This document shows, in pieces, positions 26,310-34,260 of a stretch of 50,527 nucleotides of DNA. How positions within the stretch are numbered: position 1 is the first letter of the stretch; every line of letters begins with the position of its first letter. The DNA lies in NCBI RefSeq assembly GCF_016583625.1, contig NZ_NRRN01000021.1, positions 1 to 50,527 on the forward strand. The letters are read 5' to 3'. The DNA comes from Halorhodospira abdelmalekii (GTDB lineage: Bacteria > Pseudomonadota > Gammaproteobacteria > Nitrococcales > Halorhodospiraceae). A model generated the notes under the pieces. The model did no database searches. It was not told the origin of the DNA and saw only the letters and a list, made by a program, of their open reading frames with translations. A program made the translations under genes and the position numbers.

Positions 26310-26930
26310 ATGGACTACTCATCTTCCCCCCCGGGGAGCGGCCCCGTAACCGAACGTGGCGAACGGACGCGGCGTAAGCTGATCCGGGCGGCTGAGACCG
26401 AACTGGGTGAGAAGGGCTTTTATAAGGCCTCGATCAGCAGTATTACTCAGCGTGCCGGGGTGGCGCAGGGGACCTTCTACCTCTACTACCGGTCGAAAGA
26501 GGAGATCTTCCGCGCCCTGGTCGAGCACATGAACCGCGGCATGCGGCACCATCTGAGCGTGGCCATCGCCGAGGCGCAGACGCGCCTTGAAGCCGAGCGG
26601 CTCGGTCTGGAGTCCTTCATGCGCTTTTGCCGCGAGCATGCACACCTCTATCGCATCGTCATGGAGGCGCAGTTTGTCGATCCAGAGATGCACCAGTGGT
26701 TCTTCCGTACCCTGGCTGACGGCTACGCCAAGCGGTTGGAGGCGGCACAGCAGCGCGGTGAGATCCGCAGCGGCGATCCTCACGCGCAGGCGTTGGCGCT
26801 GATCGGTATTGCCTTCTTCATGGGCCAGCGCGACTGGATCTGGGAGCAGCCGCCGACCGACGCCGAGAGCCTGGCTACGGCCATGGCCATTATCGAATCG
26901 GGCCTGAGTCCTTTAAGTCCGCAGAAGTAG
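26310..26930 (+). CDS. TetR/AcrR family transcriptional regulator
   Basis: The 206-residue protein has an N-terminal TetR helix-turn-helix domain (about 18-65): RRKLIRAAETELGEKGFYKASISSITQRAGVAQGTFYLYYRSKEEIF is a clear match. The C-terminal ligand domain (about 75-200) is of the general TetR type and does not reveal a ligand. ATG 26310 is preferred; an in-frame GTG at 26301 is possible. It faces away from mazG, and a palindromic site lies in the gap. Its 3' end overlaps the convergent Mth938-like gene by 18 bp. Confidence 0.9.
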   Translation: MDYSSSPPGSGPVTERGERTRRKLIRAAETELGEKGFYKASISSITQRAGVAQGTFYLYYRSKEEIFRALVEHMNRGMRHHLSVAIAEAQTRLEAERLGLESFMRFCREHAHLYRIVMEAQFVDPEMHQWFFRTLADGYAKRLEAAQQRGEIRSGDPHAQALALIGIAFFMGQRDWIWEQPPTDAESLATAMAIIESGLSPLSPQK

Positions 26931-27296
26931 CAGCGCACCGACGTGCCGTCCCTCATTCGCCAGCAGGTTAAAGGTGCGGCAGGCGGCGGCGGTGGCCATT
27001 GCCTCGCAACCGACACCCCCGCCGATGATCTGCCGCAGCAACGCCCGCTCGGGTAGGGCGAAGCGCGTTCCGGTGCCGATCAGAATCAGTTCTGGCTGCT
27101 GCTCAAGCAGCGGGCGCAGGTCGGCGAATGTCAACTCGGCAAGTCGCTGCAGGCCGACTTCACCGTCGAGCCAAGCGGGCGTCAGGCGAACGCTGCCGGC
27201 GAGCCGCCGTTCGCCAATGACGATGCTCGGCGGCTCTTCCGGCTCGTAGGAGCGAATGCGATAGCGGCTCGCGGTGTCGTCGCGGATTAAACGCAT
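26913..27296 (-). CDS. Mth938-like domain protein (DUF498 family)
   Basis: This 127-residue protein belongs to the Mth938/Xcc1710-like family, whose members include mitochondrial NDUFAF3; the bacterial function is not established. Typical pieces are IRSYEPEEPPSIVIGERRLAGSV near 14-36, ELILIGTGTRFALP near 68-81 and the C-terminal MATAAACRTFNLLANEGRHVGALLLL. ATG 27296 gives the usual N terminus; the frame is open to 27359. The gene is divergent from alaC. Confidence 0.85.
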   Translation of the reverse strand: MRLIRDDTASRYRIRSYEPEEPPSIVIGERRLAGSVRLTPAWLDGEVGLQRLAELTFADLRPLLEQQPELILIGTGTRFALPERALLRQIIGGGVGCEAMATAAACRTFNLLANEGRHVGALLLLRT

Positions 27297-27325
27297 GGCC
27301 CTAGCGTAACGCAGCAACGCGCGAT

Positions 27326-27354
27326 TTGACAGGTGGCCCCGTAGGCAGTAGCTT
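27326..27354 (+). promoter_or_regulatory. Weak sigma-70-like promoter upstream of alaC
   Basis: A perfect TTGACA at 27326-27331 is followed, after 17 bases, by TAGCTT at 27349-27354, which matches the -10 consensus poorly. It lies 54 bp before the alaC start. Confidence 0.35.
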
Positions 27355-27407
27355 CTCACCGCTTAGGACCCTAACATTGTTGCTCTCCCGTCTGGTGAGG
27401 TTTGCCC

Positions 27408-28610
27408 GTGGACGCCGATTTACCCAAAGCCGAGTTCCCCCGGATCAAGCGGCTGCCTCCGTATGTGTTTAATATCGTCAACGAGTTGAAGGCGGCGGCA
27501 CGCCAGCGCGGCGAAGATATCGTCGACTTTGGCATGGGCAACCCCGATCAACCGACTCCGCAGCACATCGTCGATAAGCTCTGTGAGGCGGCACAACGCC
27601 CCGATACCCATCGCTACTCCGTCTCGCGCGGTATTCCCCGGCTGCGCCGGGCGATCACCCGCTGGTATGCCGATCGCTACGCGGTCGAACTCGACCCGGA
27701 GAGCGAGGCGATCGTCACCATCGGCTCGAAAGAGGGGCTGGCGCACCTGGCCCTGGCCACCTTGGGGCCGGGCGATGCTGTCCTAGTGCCCAATCCGGCC
27801 TATCCGATCCACCCCTATGGGGTCGTGATCGCGGGGGCCGATATCCGCCACGTGCCGATGATTCCGAACGGCGATTTCTTCGCGGAGCTGCAAAAGGCGA
27901 TCCGCGACACCTATCCAAAACCGAAAATGCTGATTCTCAACTTTCCGTCGAATCCGACAGCGCAGTGCGTCGAGTTGGAGTTCTTCGAGAAGGTGGTCGC
28001 CGTGGCCCGGCGGGAAGGGATCTGGGTGGTGCAGGATCTGGCCTATGCCGAGATCGTCTTCGACGGCTATCAAGCCCCTTCGATCCTACAAGTGCCGGGG
28101 GCAAAAGAGGTAGCGGTCGAGTGTTACTCGCTCTCTAAGACGTATAACATGCCGGGGTGGCGAGTCGGTTTTGTCTGCGGCAATGCCGACCTGATTGCCG
28201 CCCTGGCGCGGATGAAGTCGTACCTCGACTACGGCATGTTTACGCCGATCCAAGTCGCGAGCATCTTAGCGCTGGAGGGACCACAGGACTGTGTCCACGA
28301 GACGCGCGAGATGTACCGGCGCCGCCGTGACGTTTTGTGTGACGGCTTGGAGGCGGCAGGCTGGACGATCGAGCGGCCGAAGGCGACCATGTTTGCTTGG
28401 GCGCGTATTCCAGAGGCGTATCGAGCACAGGGGTCGCTGGAGTTTTCTAAAAGACTGCTCGCCGAGGCCAAGGTCGCGGTCTCTCCCGGGATCGGGTTTG
28501 GCAGTTACGGGGATGAGTATGTGCGCTTTTCGCTGATCGAGAACGAGCACCGCACCCGCCAGGCGATTCGCGGTATCAAACAGATGCTCCGGCGCGACGA
28601 TGCAGTGTGA
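27408..28610 (+). CDS. alaC: Alanine transaminase, AlaC-type PLP aminotransferase
   Basis: The enzyme is a class I/II aminotransferase that interconverts pyruvate plus glutamate and alanine plus 2-oxoglutarate. The 400-residue product has [12 protein letters not shown] near 41-52, the PLP-binding [13 protein letters not shown] segment, the NFPSNPTAQ motif, and the PLP lysine in [17 protein letters not shown] near 240-256. The combination with hom and thrC downstream is common in gammaproteobacteria. I chose GTG 27408, 7 bp after GGTGAGG; TTG 27402 is also in frame. hom follows after 132 bp. Confidence 0.88.
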   Translation: MDADLPKAEFPRIKRLPPYVFNIVNELKAAARQRGEDIVDFGMGNPDQPTPQHIVDKLCEAAQRPDTHRYSVSRGIPRLRRAITRWYADRYAVELDPESEAIVTIGSKEGLAHLALATLGPGDAVLVPNPAYPIHPYGVVIAGADIRHVPMIPNGDFFAELQKAIRDTYPKPKMLILNFPSNPTAQCVELEFFEKVVAVARREGIWVVQDLAYAEIVFDGYQAPSILQVPGAKEVAVECYSLSKTYNMPGWRVGFVCGNADLIAALARMKSYLDYGMFTPIQVASILALEGPQDCVHETREMYRRRRDVLCDGLEAAGWTIERPKATMFAWARIPEAYRAQGSLEFSKRLLAEAKVAVSPGIGFGSYGDEYVRFSLIENEHRTRQAIRGIKQMLRRDDAV

Positions 28611-28742
28611 CGCAGTGTAAGGGCTGCGGTACGATGCGCGGGCGTGCCGCGTAGCTCGCCGCGCGGCCGTTCGCAGTGAGGGTGGGCGATCGTTGAACCG
28701 TCAGGTGGCGGCAGAGGGTTTTGCAGTCTGGGAGGTGAAGGC

Positions 28743-30053
28743 TTGAAAGCGGTAAATGTAGGCATGCTGGGGATCGGCACCGTAGGGTCCGGAGTGGTCA
28801 ACATCCTGGAGCGTAACGCCGATGTCATCAGCCGCCGAGCTGGCCGTCAGATCCATGTCACGCACGCTTCGGCACGTCATCCGGAGCGTCCTCGTAGCTG
28901 TCGGCTCGAGGGGATTCGCCTGACGACCGATCCATTCGAGGTGGTCGACGACCCCGAGACCGAGATCATCGCCGAGTTGATTGGCGGTTATGAACCGGCC
29001 CGCGAGCTGATCCTGCGCGCCCTAGATAACGGCAAACACGTCGTTACGGCGAACAAGGCGCTGATCGCCCAGCACGGTAACGAGATCTTCGCGCGCGCCC
29101 GCGAAAATGGCGTGACGGTCGCCTTCGAGGCGGCGGTCGCCGGTGGTATTCCGATCATCAAGGCCGTGCGTGAGGCGCTGACCGGCAATCGGATCGAGTG
29201 GCTGGCCGGAATCATCAACGGCACAGCGAACTACATTCTTACCGAGATGTTCTACGAGGGGCGGGAGTTTGGCGAGGTCCTGGCGGAGGCGCAACGGCTC
29301 GGCTACGCCGAAGCCGACCCGAGCTTCGACGTCGAGGGCATTGATGCCGCCCATAAACTGACGATTCTTGCCTCGATCGCCTTCGGTATCCCGCTGCAGT
29401 ACGACAAAGTGCACGTTGAGGGGATCGATCATATCAGCCGTGACGATGTCGAGTGGGCCGAAGAGCTCGGTTTTCGCATCAAGCACCTTGGGTTGGCCTT
29501 CCACGAGGATGGCGGCTACGCCCTACGGGTCCATCCGACCCTGCTGCCGCGGCGACACATGCTCGCCAATGTCGACGGTGTCATGAATGCGGTTATGGTC
29601 AAGGGCGATGCGGTCGGTCCGACCCTCTATTACGGGGCTGGAGCCGGGGCTGAGCCGACTGCCTCGGCTGTGGTTGCCGATATGATCGATGTGGTGCGCG
29701 AGTTCAACTTGGAGCCAGAGAACCGCGTGCCTTATCTTGCCTTCCATACCCATTCGCTCTCCGATGGGCCAGTGTTGGCGATGCGCGATGTGCAGACGGC
29801 TTACTATTTGCGGCTGTCGGCCCGTGATGAGCCCGGAGTCCTGGCTGAGGTCACGCGTGTACTCGGCGACTTCGGCATCTCGATTGAGGCGATTATTCAA
29901 AAGCAGCCCGAGCCTGGTGCCGACCACGTGCCGATTATCCTGCTTACGCACCGCGTGCACGAGCGACAGATGGACGCCGCCATTGAGCGTTTGGAGCACC
30001 TGGATAAGATCGCTGGCCGGGTGATTCGTATTCGAGTTGAGGCCCTGGAGTAA
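28743..30053 (+). CDS. hom: Homoserine dehydrogenase
   Basis: Hom reduces aspartate semialdehyde to homoserine, the branch point to threonine and methionine. The 436-residue, monofunctional protein has an N-terminal Rossmann domain (GMLGIGTVGSGVV at about 7-19), the catalytic-domain segments NGTANYIL near 160 and YAEADPSFDVEGIDAAHKL near 189-207, and a C-terminal ACT domain (about 350-430) for threonine feedback. The TTG start follows GGGAGGTGAAGG closely; an ATG 24 bp later would cut into the Rossmann strand. thrC starts 9 bp after the stop. Confidence 0.95.
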   Translation: MKAVNVGMLGIGTVGSGVVNILERNADVISRRAGRQIHVTHASARHPERPRSCRLEGIRLTTDPFEVVDDPETEIIAELIGGYEPARELILRALDNGKHVVTANKALIAQHGNEIFARARENGVTVAFEAAVAGGIPIIKAVREALTGNRIEWLAGIINGTANYILTEMFYEGREFGEVLAEAQRLGYAEADPSFDVEGIDAAHKLTILASIAFGIPLQYDKVHVEGIDHISRDDVEWAEELGFRIKHLGLAFHEDGGYALRVHPTLLPRRHMLANVDGVMNAVMVKGDAVGPTLYYGAGAGAEPTASAVVADMIDVVREFNLEPENRVPYLAFHTHSLSDGPVLAMRDVQTAYYLRLSARDEPGVLAEVTRVLGDFGISIEAIIQKQPEPGADHVPIILLTHRVHERQMDAAIERLEHLDKIAGRVIRIRVEALE

Positions 30054-30062
30054 ACTGAGCCC

Positions 30063-31202
30063 ATGCCGTTTCGCCACCGTTATACCGGATTGATTTCGAA
30101 GTACCTCGACCGCCTCCCGGTGCAGGATGATGTGCGCATCATCGGCCTCGGGGAGGGGAATACGCCGCTGATTCAGTTGAGCAAGCTGCCGCGTGTGGTG
30201 GCTCGCGACGTCGACCTGTTCGTGAAGTTCGAAGGGCTCAATCCGACCGGTTCCTTCAAGGATCGGGGGATGACGATGGCCGTGACGAAGGCCGTCGACG
30301 AAGGGGCTAAAGCGATCATCTGCGCCTCGACCGGCAACACTTCCGCCTCGGCAGCAGCGTACGCGGCGCGCGCCGGTATCGCCTGTTTCGTTTTGATCCC
30401 CGATGGCAAGATCGCGCTCGGCAAGCTCGCGCAGGCGATCATGCATGGGGCGCAGGTGTTGCAGATCCGCGGTAATTTTGATGCGGGAATGCGCCTCGTC
30501 AAGGAGCTCGCTGAGCAGGCGCCGCTGACCATTGTTAACTCGATCAACCCGTATCGCCTACAGGGGCAGAAGACTGCTGCCTTTGAGATCGTTGAAGAGC
30601 TCGAACGGGCGCCCGACTATCACTGTCTGCCGGTCGGCAATGCCGGGAATATCACCGCGCACTGGATCGGCTACTGCGAATCGAGCGGTAGTGGCCAGGA
30701 TGGGCGTTTGACCGAGGCGTGCACACTGTGCGACGGGCAGTGCCGGTTTGCCTCGGCTGTAGTCGATAAACGGCCGAGGATGGTCGGTTATCAGGCGGCG
30801 GGCAGCGCCCCCTTCATGCGCGGTGCGCCGGTCGACGACCCCGATACGGTGGCGACGGCGATTCGCATCGGACACCCGCAGTCTTGGCAGCAGGCGTTGG
30901 CGGTGAGCCGTGAGTCGGGAGGCTGGTTCGATGAGCTCAGCGATGAGGAGATTCTGCAGGCGCAGCGTCTGCTGGCCGACCACGAGGGAGTCTTCTGCGA
31001 GCCGGCCTCGGCGACCTCGGTAGCGGGTGCTCTGCGCGATATCCGCAGTGGTCGCATCCCGGAGGGGAGTACGGTCGTCTGTACCTTGACCGGACACGGT
31101 TTGAAAGATCCCGATGTTGCGATCGCCCAGGCCGGTGATGCGGTGCAGACCGTCGATGCCGAGCTTGAGGCGGTGCGGGGCGCGATCGTCGATCGGCTTT
31201 GA
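30063..31202 (+). CDS. thrC: Threonine synthase with Cys-rich insertion
   Basis: ThrC converts O-phosphohomoserine to threonine using PLP. The 379-residue product has the PLP lysine Lys66 in [10 protein letters not shown], the phosphate-binding [19 protein letters not shown] stretch, and [14 protein letters not shown]. Directly after this last motif the protein carries an insertion of roughly 17-20 residues containing Cys205, Cys220, Cys223 and Cys227 (CTLCDGQC), where homologues I know have only a short loop before PRM-x-GFQAAG. Four cysteines in this spacing could bind zinc or an iron-sulphur cluster, or form disulphides; that is inference. The insertion keeps frame and the flanking motifs are intact, so the enzyme is probably active. 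Confidence 0.93.
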   Translation: MPFRHRYTGLISKYLDRLPVQDDVRIIGLGEGNTPLIQLSKLPRVVARDVDLFVKFEGLNPTGSFKDRGMTMAVTKAVDEGAKAIICASTGNTSASAAAYAARAGIACFVLIPDGKIALGKLAQAIMHGAQVLQIRGNFDAGMRLVKELAEQAPLTIVNSINPYRLQGQKTAAFEIVEELERAPDYHCLPVGNAGNITAHWIGYCESSGSGQDGRLTEACTLCDGQCRFASAVVDKRPRMVGYQAAGSAPFMRGAPVDDPDTVATAIRIGHPQSWQQALAVSRESGGWFDELSDEEILQAQRLLADHEGVFCEPASATSVAGALRDIRSGRIPEGSTVVCTLTGHGLKDPDVAIAQAGDAVQTVDAELEAVRGAIVDRL

Positions 31203-32368
31203 CCGGCGCACGCCTTCGTCTGTTGCTGCCCAGGTTCTGTGCAGGGCGCGGGGCGGCCGTGGGACAGAGTACGAGTACGGCCGCCGCTGGCGGTGAGTCT
31301 GTGGCAGCTGGCTGCGGGCCGTCGCGCGCGCTGCCGCCGCTGTTAGAGCGGGCGCTGGCGCGTGGTCGCTGGTCGAGGGCTGGACAGCGTGAGTGCCTGC
31401 CGGTGTTGCCGCCGCCAGAGCAGGGCAGTGCAGCCCTCGCTTGGCTGGCTGAGTTCACGGCGGGGGGCAGTCCTACTGCTGCAGGGGAGGGCTACTGGGC
31501 GTGTGCGCTGCCGGTTGCCCAAATCGTCAGCGGCCCTCAAGTGCGTCTTTTTAAGCCCCCTTTGACGCCGCCTGAGGCGGCGCAATTGTCTGCCGACTTA
31601 GCCCCCTTGCTGGCATCCTCCGGTCTTCAACTGTACGTCTCAGCGAGTGGGCGTTGGTATCTCAATAGCGATCAGCCGCTGCCGGAGTACGGCAACCCGG
31701 CTGCGTACTGGGGGCAACCGGTGGCGCAGCGTGTGCCGCGTGGCAGTGCAGATGCGCTGATCTGGGCGCGGCTGTCGACAGAGATCGAGATGTTCCTCTA
31801 CGACCATCCGCTGAATGAGGCGCGTCGGCGCGCCGGAGCGCTTCCCCTGACCACTCTGTGGCTGTGGGGGAGCGGGCGTTGTCCTGAGGCGCCAGCGTCA
31901 TCGCAGTGGCTGTGGCAGCATCTGGCGAGTGACGATCCAGTCTGGCGCGGTTGGGCTCAACTCGCCGGTGCAGGTGTAGAGGCGAGTAGCCAACTGGAGG
32001 CGGCGGTTGCTACACCGCGCGCGGGCGCAACCCTGGTCGTCTACAGTGGTGAGCACTCGACCGTCGGTGACGTAAGCGCTGAGCTAAGCGATGGCTTGGC
32101 GAGGGGCGAGGCCACCCTGCTGCGGTCCGCGCAGCGGCATTTGGCTTGGGGCTGGCCGTGGCCCTCGCGAGGGGGGTGGCGGTGCTTGGAACTGCAGGCC
32201 ACACCGGCAGGCCCGGTCTGTACGGTGACGCGCGCGCGTCTGTGGCGCTTCTGGCGCCGCCGTGCGCAGGCAGCACGTTGGCTGTATGACGGCCGCGAAA
32301 ACACTCCCGTTCCCGCCGGGGGCGCCGCCGAATACGATCCTGCCGGAGGTGGCGATGCGACCGTCTGA
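31199..32368 (+). CDS. RpfE/COG4255-like protein upstream of recJ
   Basis: This 389-residue product resembles the uncharacterised COG4255 group, whose Xanthomonas member RpfE is encoded next to recJ and which has distant similarity to cofactor-independent phosphoglycerate mutase. The recognisable stretch is [20 protein letters not shown] near residues 211-230, the group's Asn/Thr-x-(L/V)W-(L/F)WG-x-G motif, preceded by the [16 protein letters not shown] helix. No metal ligands of a working mutase are evident, and function is unknown. The TTG start overlaps the thrC stop, and other starts are possible because the first 45 or so residues are low in complexity. Its 3' end overlaps recJ by 14 bp, indicating coupling with recJ. 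Confidence 0.55.
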   Translation: MTGARLRLLLPRFCAGRGAAVGQSTSTAAAGGESVAAGCGPSRALPPLLERALARGRWSRAGQRECLPVLPPPEQGSAALAWLAEFTAGGSPTAAGEGYWACALPVAQIVSGPQVRLFKPPLTPPEAAQLSADLAPLLASSGLQLYVSASGRWYLNSDQPLPEYGNPAAYWGQPVAQRVPRGSADALIWARLSTEIEMFLYDHPLNEARRRAGALPLTTLWLWGSGRCPEAPASSQWLWQHLASDDPVWRGWAQLAGAGVEASSQLEAAVATPRAGATLVVYSGEHSTVGDVSAELSDGLARGEATLLRSAQRHLAWGWPWPSRGGWRCLELQATPAGPVCTVTRARLWRFWRRRAQAARWLYDGRENTPVPAGGAAEYDPAGGGDATV

Positions 32369-34208
32369 GTCGATCCGACGGCGTCCGCCTGCCCCTTGGT
32401 CAGTCGACTTGGCGGAGCAAATCCCGGATCTTCACCCGGTGCTGCAGCGCGTCTATGCGCAGCGCGGCGTGCGCAGTGCCGCCGAGCTCGATCTGAGTCT
32501 GGCACAGCTGGCACCACCGCACGGCATGGTCGATCTGGAGCAAGCCGGTGAGGCCTTGGCGCAGGCGCTGCTCAGTGAGGCGCGCATCTGTATCGTCGGC
32601 GATTACGATGCCGACGGGGCGACGGCAACGGCGGTCTTGATGCAGGCGCTGACGAGTCTAGCGCGCGCCTGTGGTGTTGCGCGGGTGCAACTGAAGTTCT
32701 TTATTCCCGATCGCTTCGAGTTGGGCTACGGGTTGACTCCGGCGGTCGTCGAGCGGCTTCGCCCGCAGCAACCCGATTGGTTGGTCACCGTTGATAACGG
32801 CATCAGCAGCATTGAGGGGGCGGCGGCCGCGCGCGCAGCCGGTATGCGGGTGATCATCACCGATCACCACAGCCCGCCGGAGCGGCTGCCGGTCGCCGAG
32901 GCCGTGGTCAACCCGCTGCGCGGCGACGATCGATTTGCCAGTCGCGCCTTAGCTGGGGTCGGGGTGGCGTTCTATTTGGCTGCGGCGGTGCGTCAGGCGC
33001 TGCAGCGACGACTTGGCGGGCAGGTTACGCTGCCGTCGCTGGCCCCGCTGCTCGATCTGGTGGCGTTGGGGACCGTTGCCGATCTGGTACCGCTCGATGT
33101 CAACAATCGCATCTTGGTGGCCCAAGGTCTGCGCCGGATTCGCAGCGGCGCTGCCCGGCCTGGTCTCTATGCGCTGTTGGCCCTCGCCGGGCGCGACCCC
33201 CGAACGGCGACCGCCACCGATCTGGCCTTCGGCGTCGCGCCACGACTGAACGCCGCCGGCCGCTTAGCCAATATGTCTACCGGCGTGGAGTGTCTGTTGG
33301 CCGATACTAAGGCGTCAGCGCAACAGCGGTCGCAAGAGCTTGATCGGCTCAATCGCGAGCGGCGCGAAGTTGAAGCGCGCATGACGGATGAGGCGCTGCT
33401 GGCGATCGAAGCGGCCCATACTGAAGAGATGGGGCTCGGGCTCTGTGTCAGCGCTCCTGATTGGCACCAGGGCGTGACGGGTATTGTCGCTTCGCGCCTG
33501 AAGGAGCGCTACCATCGTCCGGTCGTCGCCTTTGCCCCGGCGGGCAACGGCACGCTGCGCGGCTCGGGGCGCTCGGTACCGGGGCTGCACATGCGCGATG
33601 CCCTTGCCCGGGTGGAGCGTGATGTCCCGCAGTTAATCAAGCGCTTCGGGGGGCATGCGATGGCCGCCGGGTTGACCATCGCCGCCTCGCAGCTCGGCGC
33701 CTTTCGCGCTGCCTTTGCCCGCGCCGTTGACGAGATGCTGAACGGCGAGCTCCCGCCGGCGATCCACGAGAGCGATGGGCCGCTGAGCCGCGAGGAGCTT
33801 ACGCTGGAGACGGCCCGTGCACTACGCGACGGCGGCCCCTGGGGAGTCGGCTTCCCTGAACCGCACTTCGACGGCCTCTTCGTCGTCGACGAAGTGCGAC
33901 CGCTGCGCGGGGGGCACCTCCGTTTGGCCCTTCGACTGATCGCTGACCCTGTAGCCGACGAACAGTCTGAGCCCGCTAGGGGCCTGGCTAGGGGGGCGGG
34001 TTCTGTGAACAACGAGCCCGCCCCGGTCAACAAGGAGGCAGTCTACCCTGGCATCTTCTTCGGCGGTGCCGAGAAGATCGCTCCTGAACGTCTCGATGCC
34101 CCCGTCCGGCTGCTCTATACCCCCGATATCAACTGCTTTCGAGGAAACACGACGCTGCAGCTGCGCATTGCCCACCTCGAGTCGATCCCGCCTGATCGGG
34201 ATCTGTGA
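32355..34208 (+). CDS. recJ: Single-stranded-DNA-specific exonuclease RecJ
   Basis: RecJ degrades single-stranded DNA 5' to 3' in recombination and mismatch repair. The 617-residue protein has the DHH motifs: CIVGDYDADGATATAVL (about 81-97), TVDNGIS and the ITDHHSPPE signature near 172-180, followed by the DHHA1 domain with GFGGHAMAAG-type sequence (KRFGGHAMAAGLTIA) near 433-447. A Gly/Ala/Glu/Asn-rich segment near 535-560 lengthens the C-terminal OB-fold part. ATG 32355 follows GGAGGTGGCG; the frame is open to an earlier ATG at 32286. Confidence 0.95.
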   Translation: MRPSESIRRRPPAPWSVDLAEQIPDLHPVLQRVYAQRGVRSAAELDLSLAQLAPPHGMVDLEQAGEALAQALLSEARICIVGDYDADGATATAVLMQALTSLARACGVARVQLKFFIPDRFELGYGLTPAVVERLRPQQPDWLVTVDNGISSIEGAAAARAAGMRVIITDHHSPPERLPVAEAVVNPLRGDDRFASRALAGVGVAFYLAAAVRQALQRRLGGQVTLPSLAPLLDLVALGTVADLVPLDVNNRILVAQGLRRIRSGAARPGLYALLALAGRDPRTATATDLAFGVAPRLNAAGRLANMSTGVECLLADTKASAQQRSQELDRLNRERREVEARMTDEALLAIEAAHTEEMGLGLCVSAPDWHQGVTGIVASRLKERYHRPVVAFAPAGNGTLRGSGRSVPGLHMRDALARVERDVPQLIKRFGGHAMAAGLTIAASQLGAFRAAFARAVDEMLNGELPPAIHESDGPLSREELTLETARALRDGGPWGVGFPEPHFDGLFVVDEVRPLRGGHLRLALRLIADPVADEQSEPARGLARGAGSVNNEPAPVNKEAVYPGIFFGGAEKIAPERLDAPVRLLYTPDINCFRGNTTLQLRIAHLESIPPDRDL

Positions 34209-34226
34209 GGGGGCAAAGACCCCCTC
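34207..34226 (+). terminator. Stem-loop at the recJ stop
   Basis: GAGGGGG and CCCCCTC form a 7-bp stem with a 6-base loop that begins inside the recJ stop codon. No T tract follows directly. Confidence 0.5.
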
Positions 34227-34234
34227 CTAGATAG

Positions 34235-34260
34235 GAGCGAGGCTTTACCGAGCCTCGCTC
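34235..34260. terminator. Perfect 10-bp hairpin at the prc stop
   Basis: GAGCGAGGCT and AGCCTCGCTC form a perfect 10-bp stem with a 6-base loop (34245-34250). The stop codon of prc lies in the loop, and one arm is the last codons of prc. It could end transcripts from both convergent genes, though there is no T tract on either side. Confidence 0.55.
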
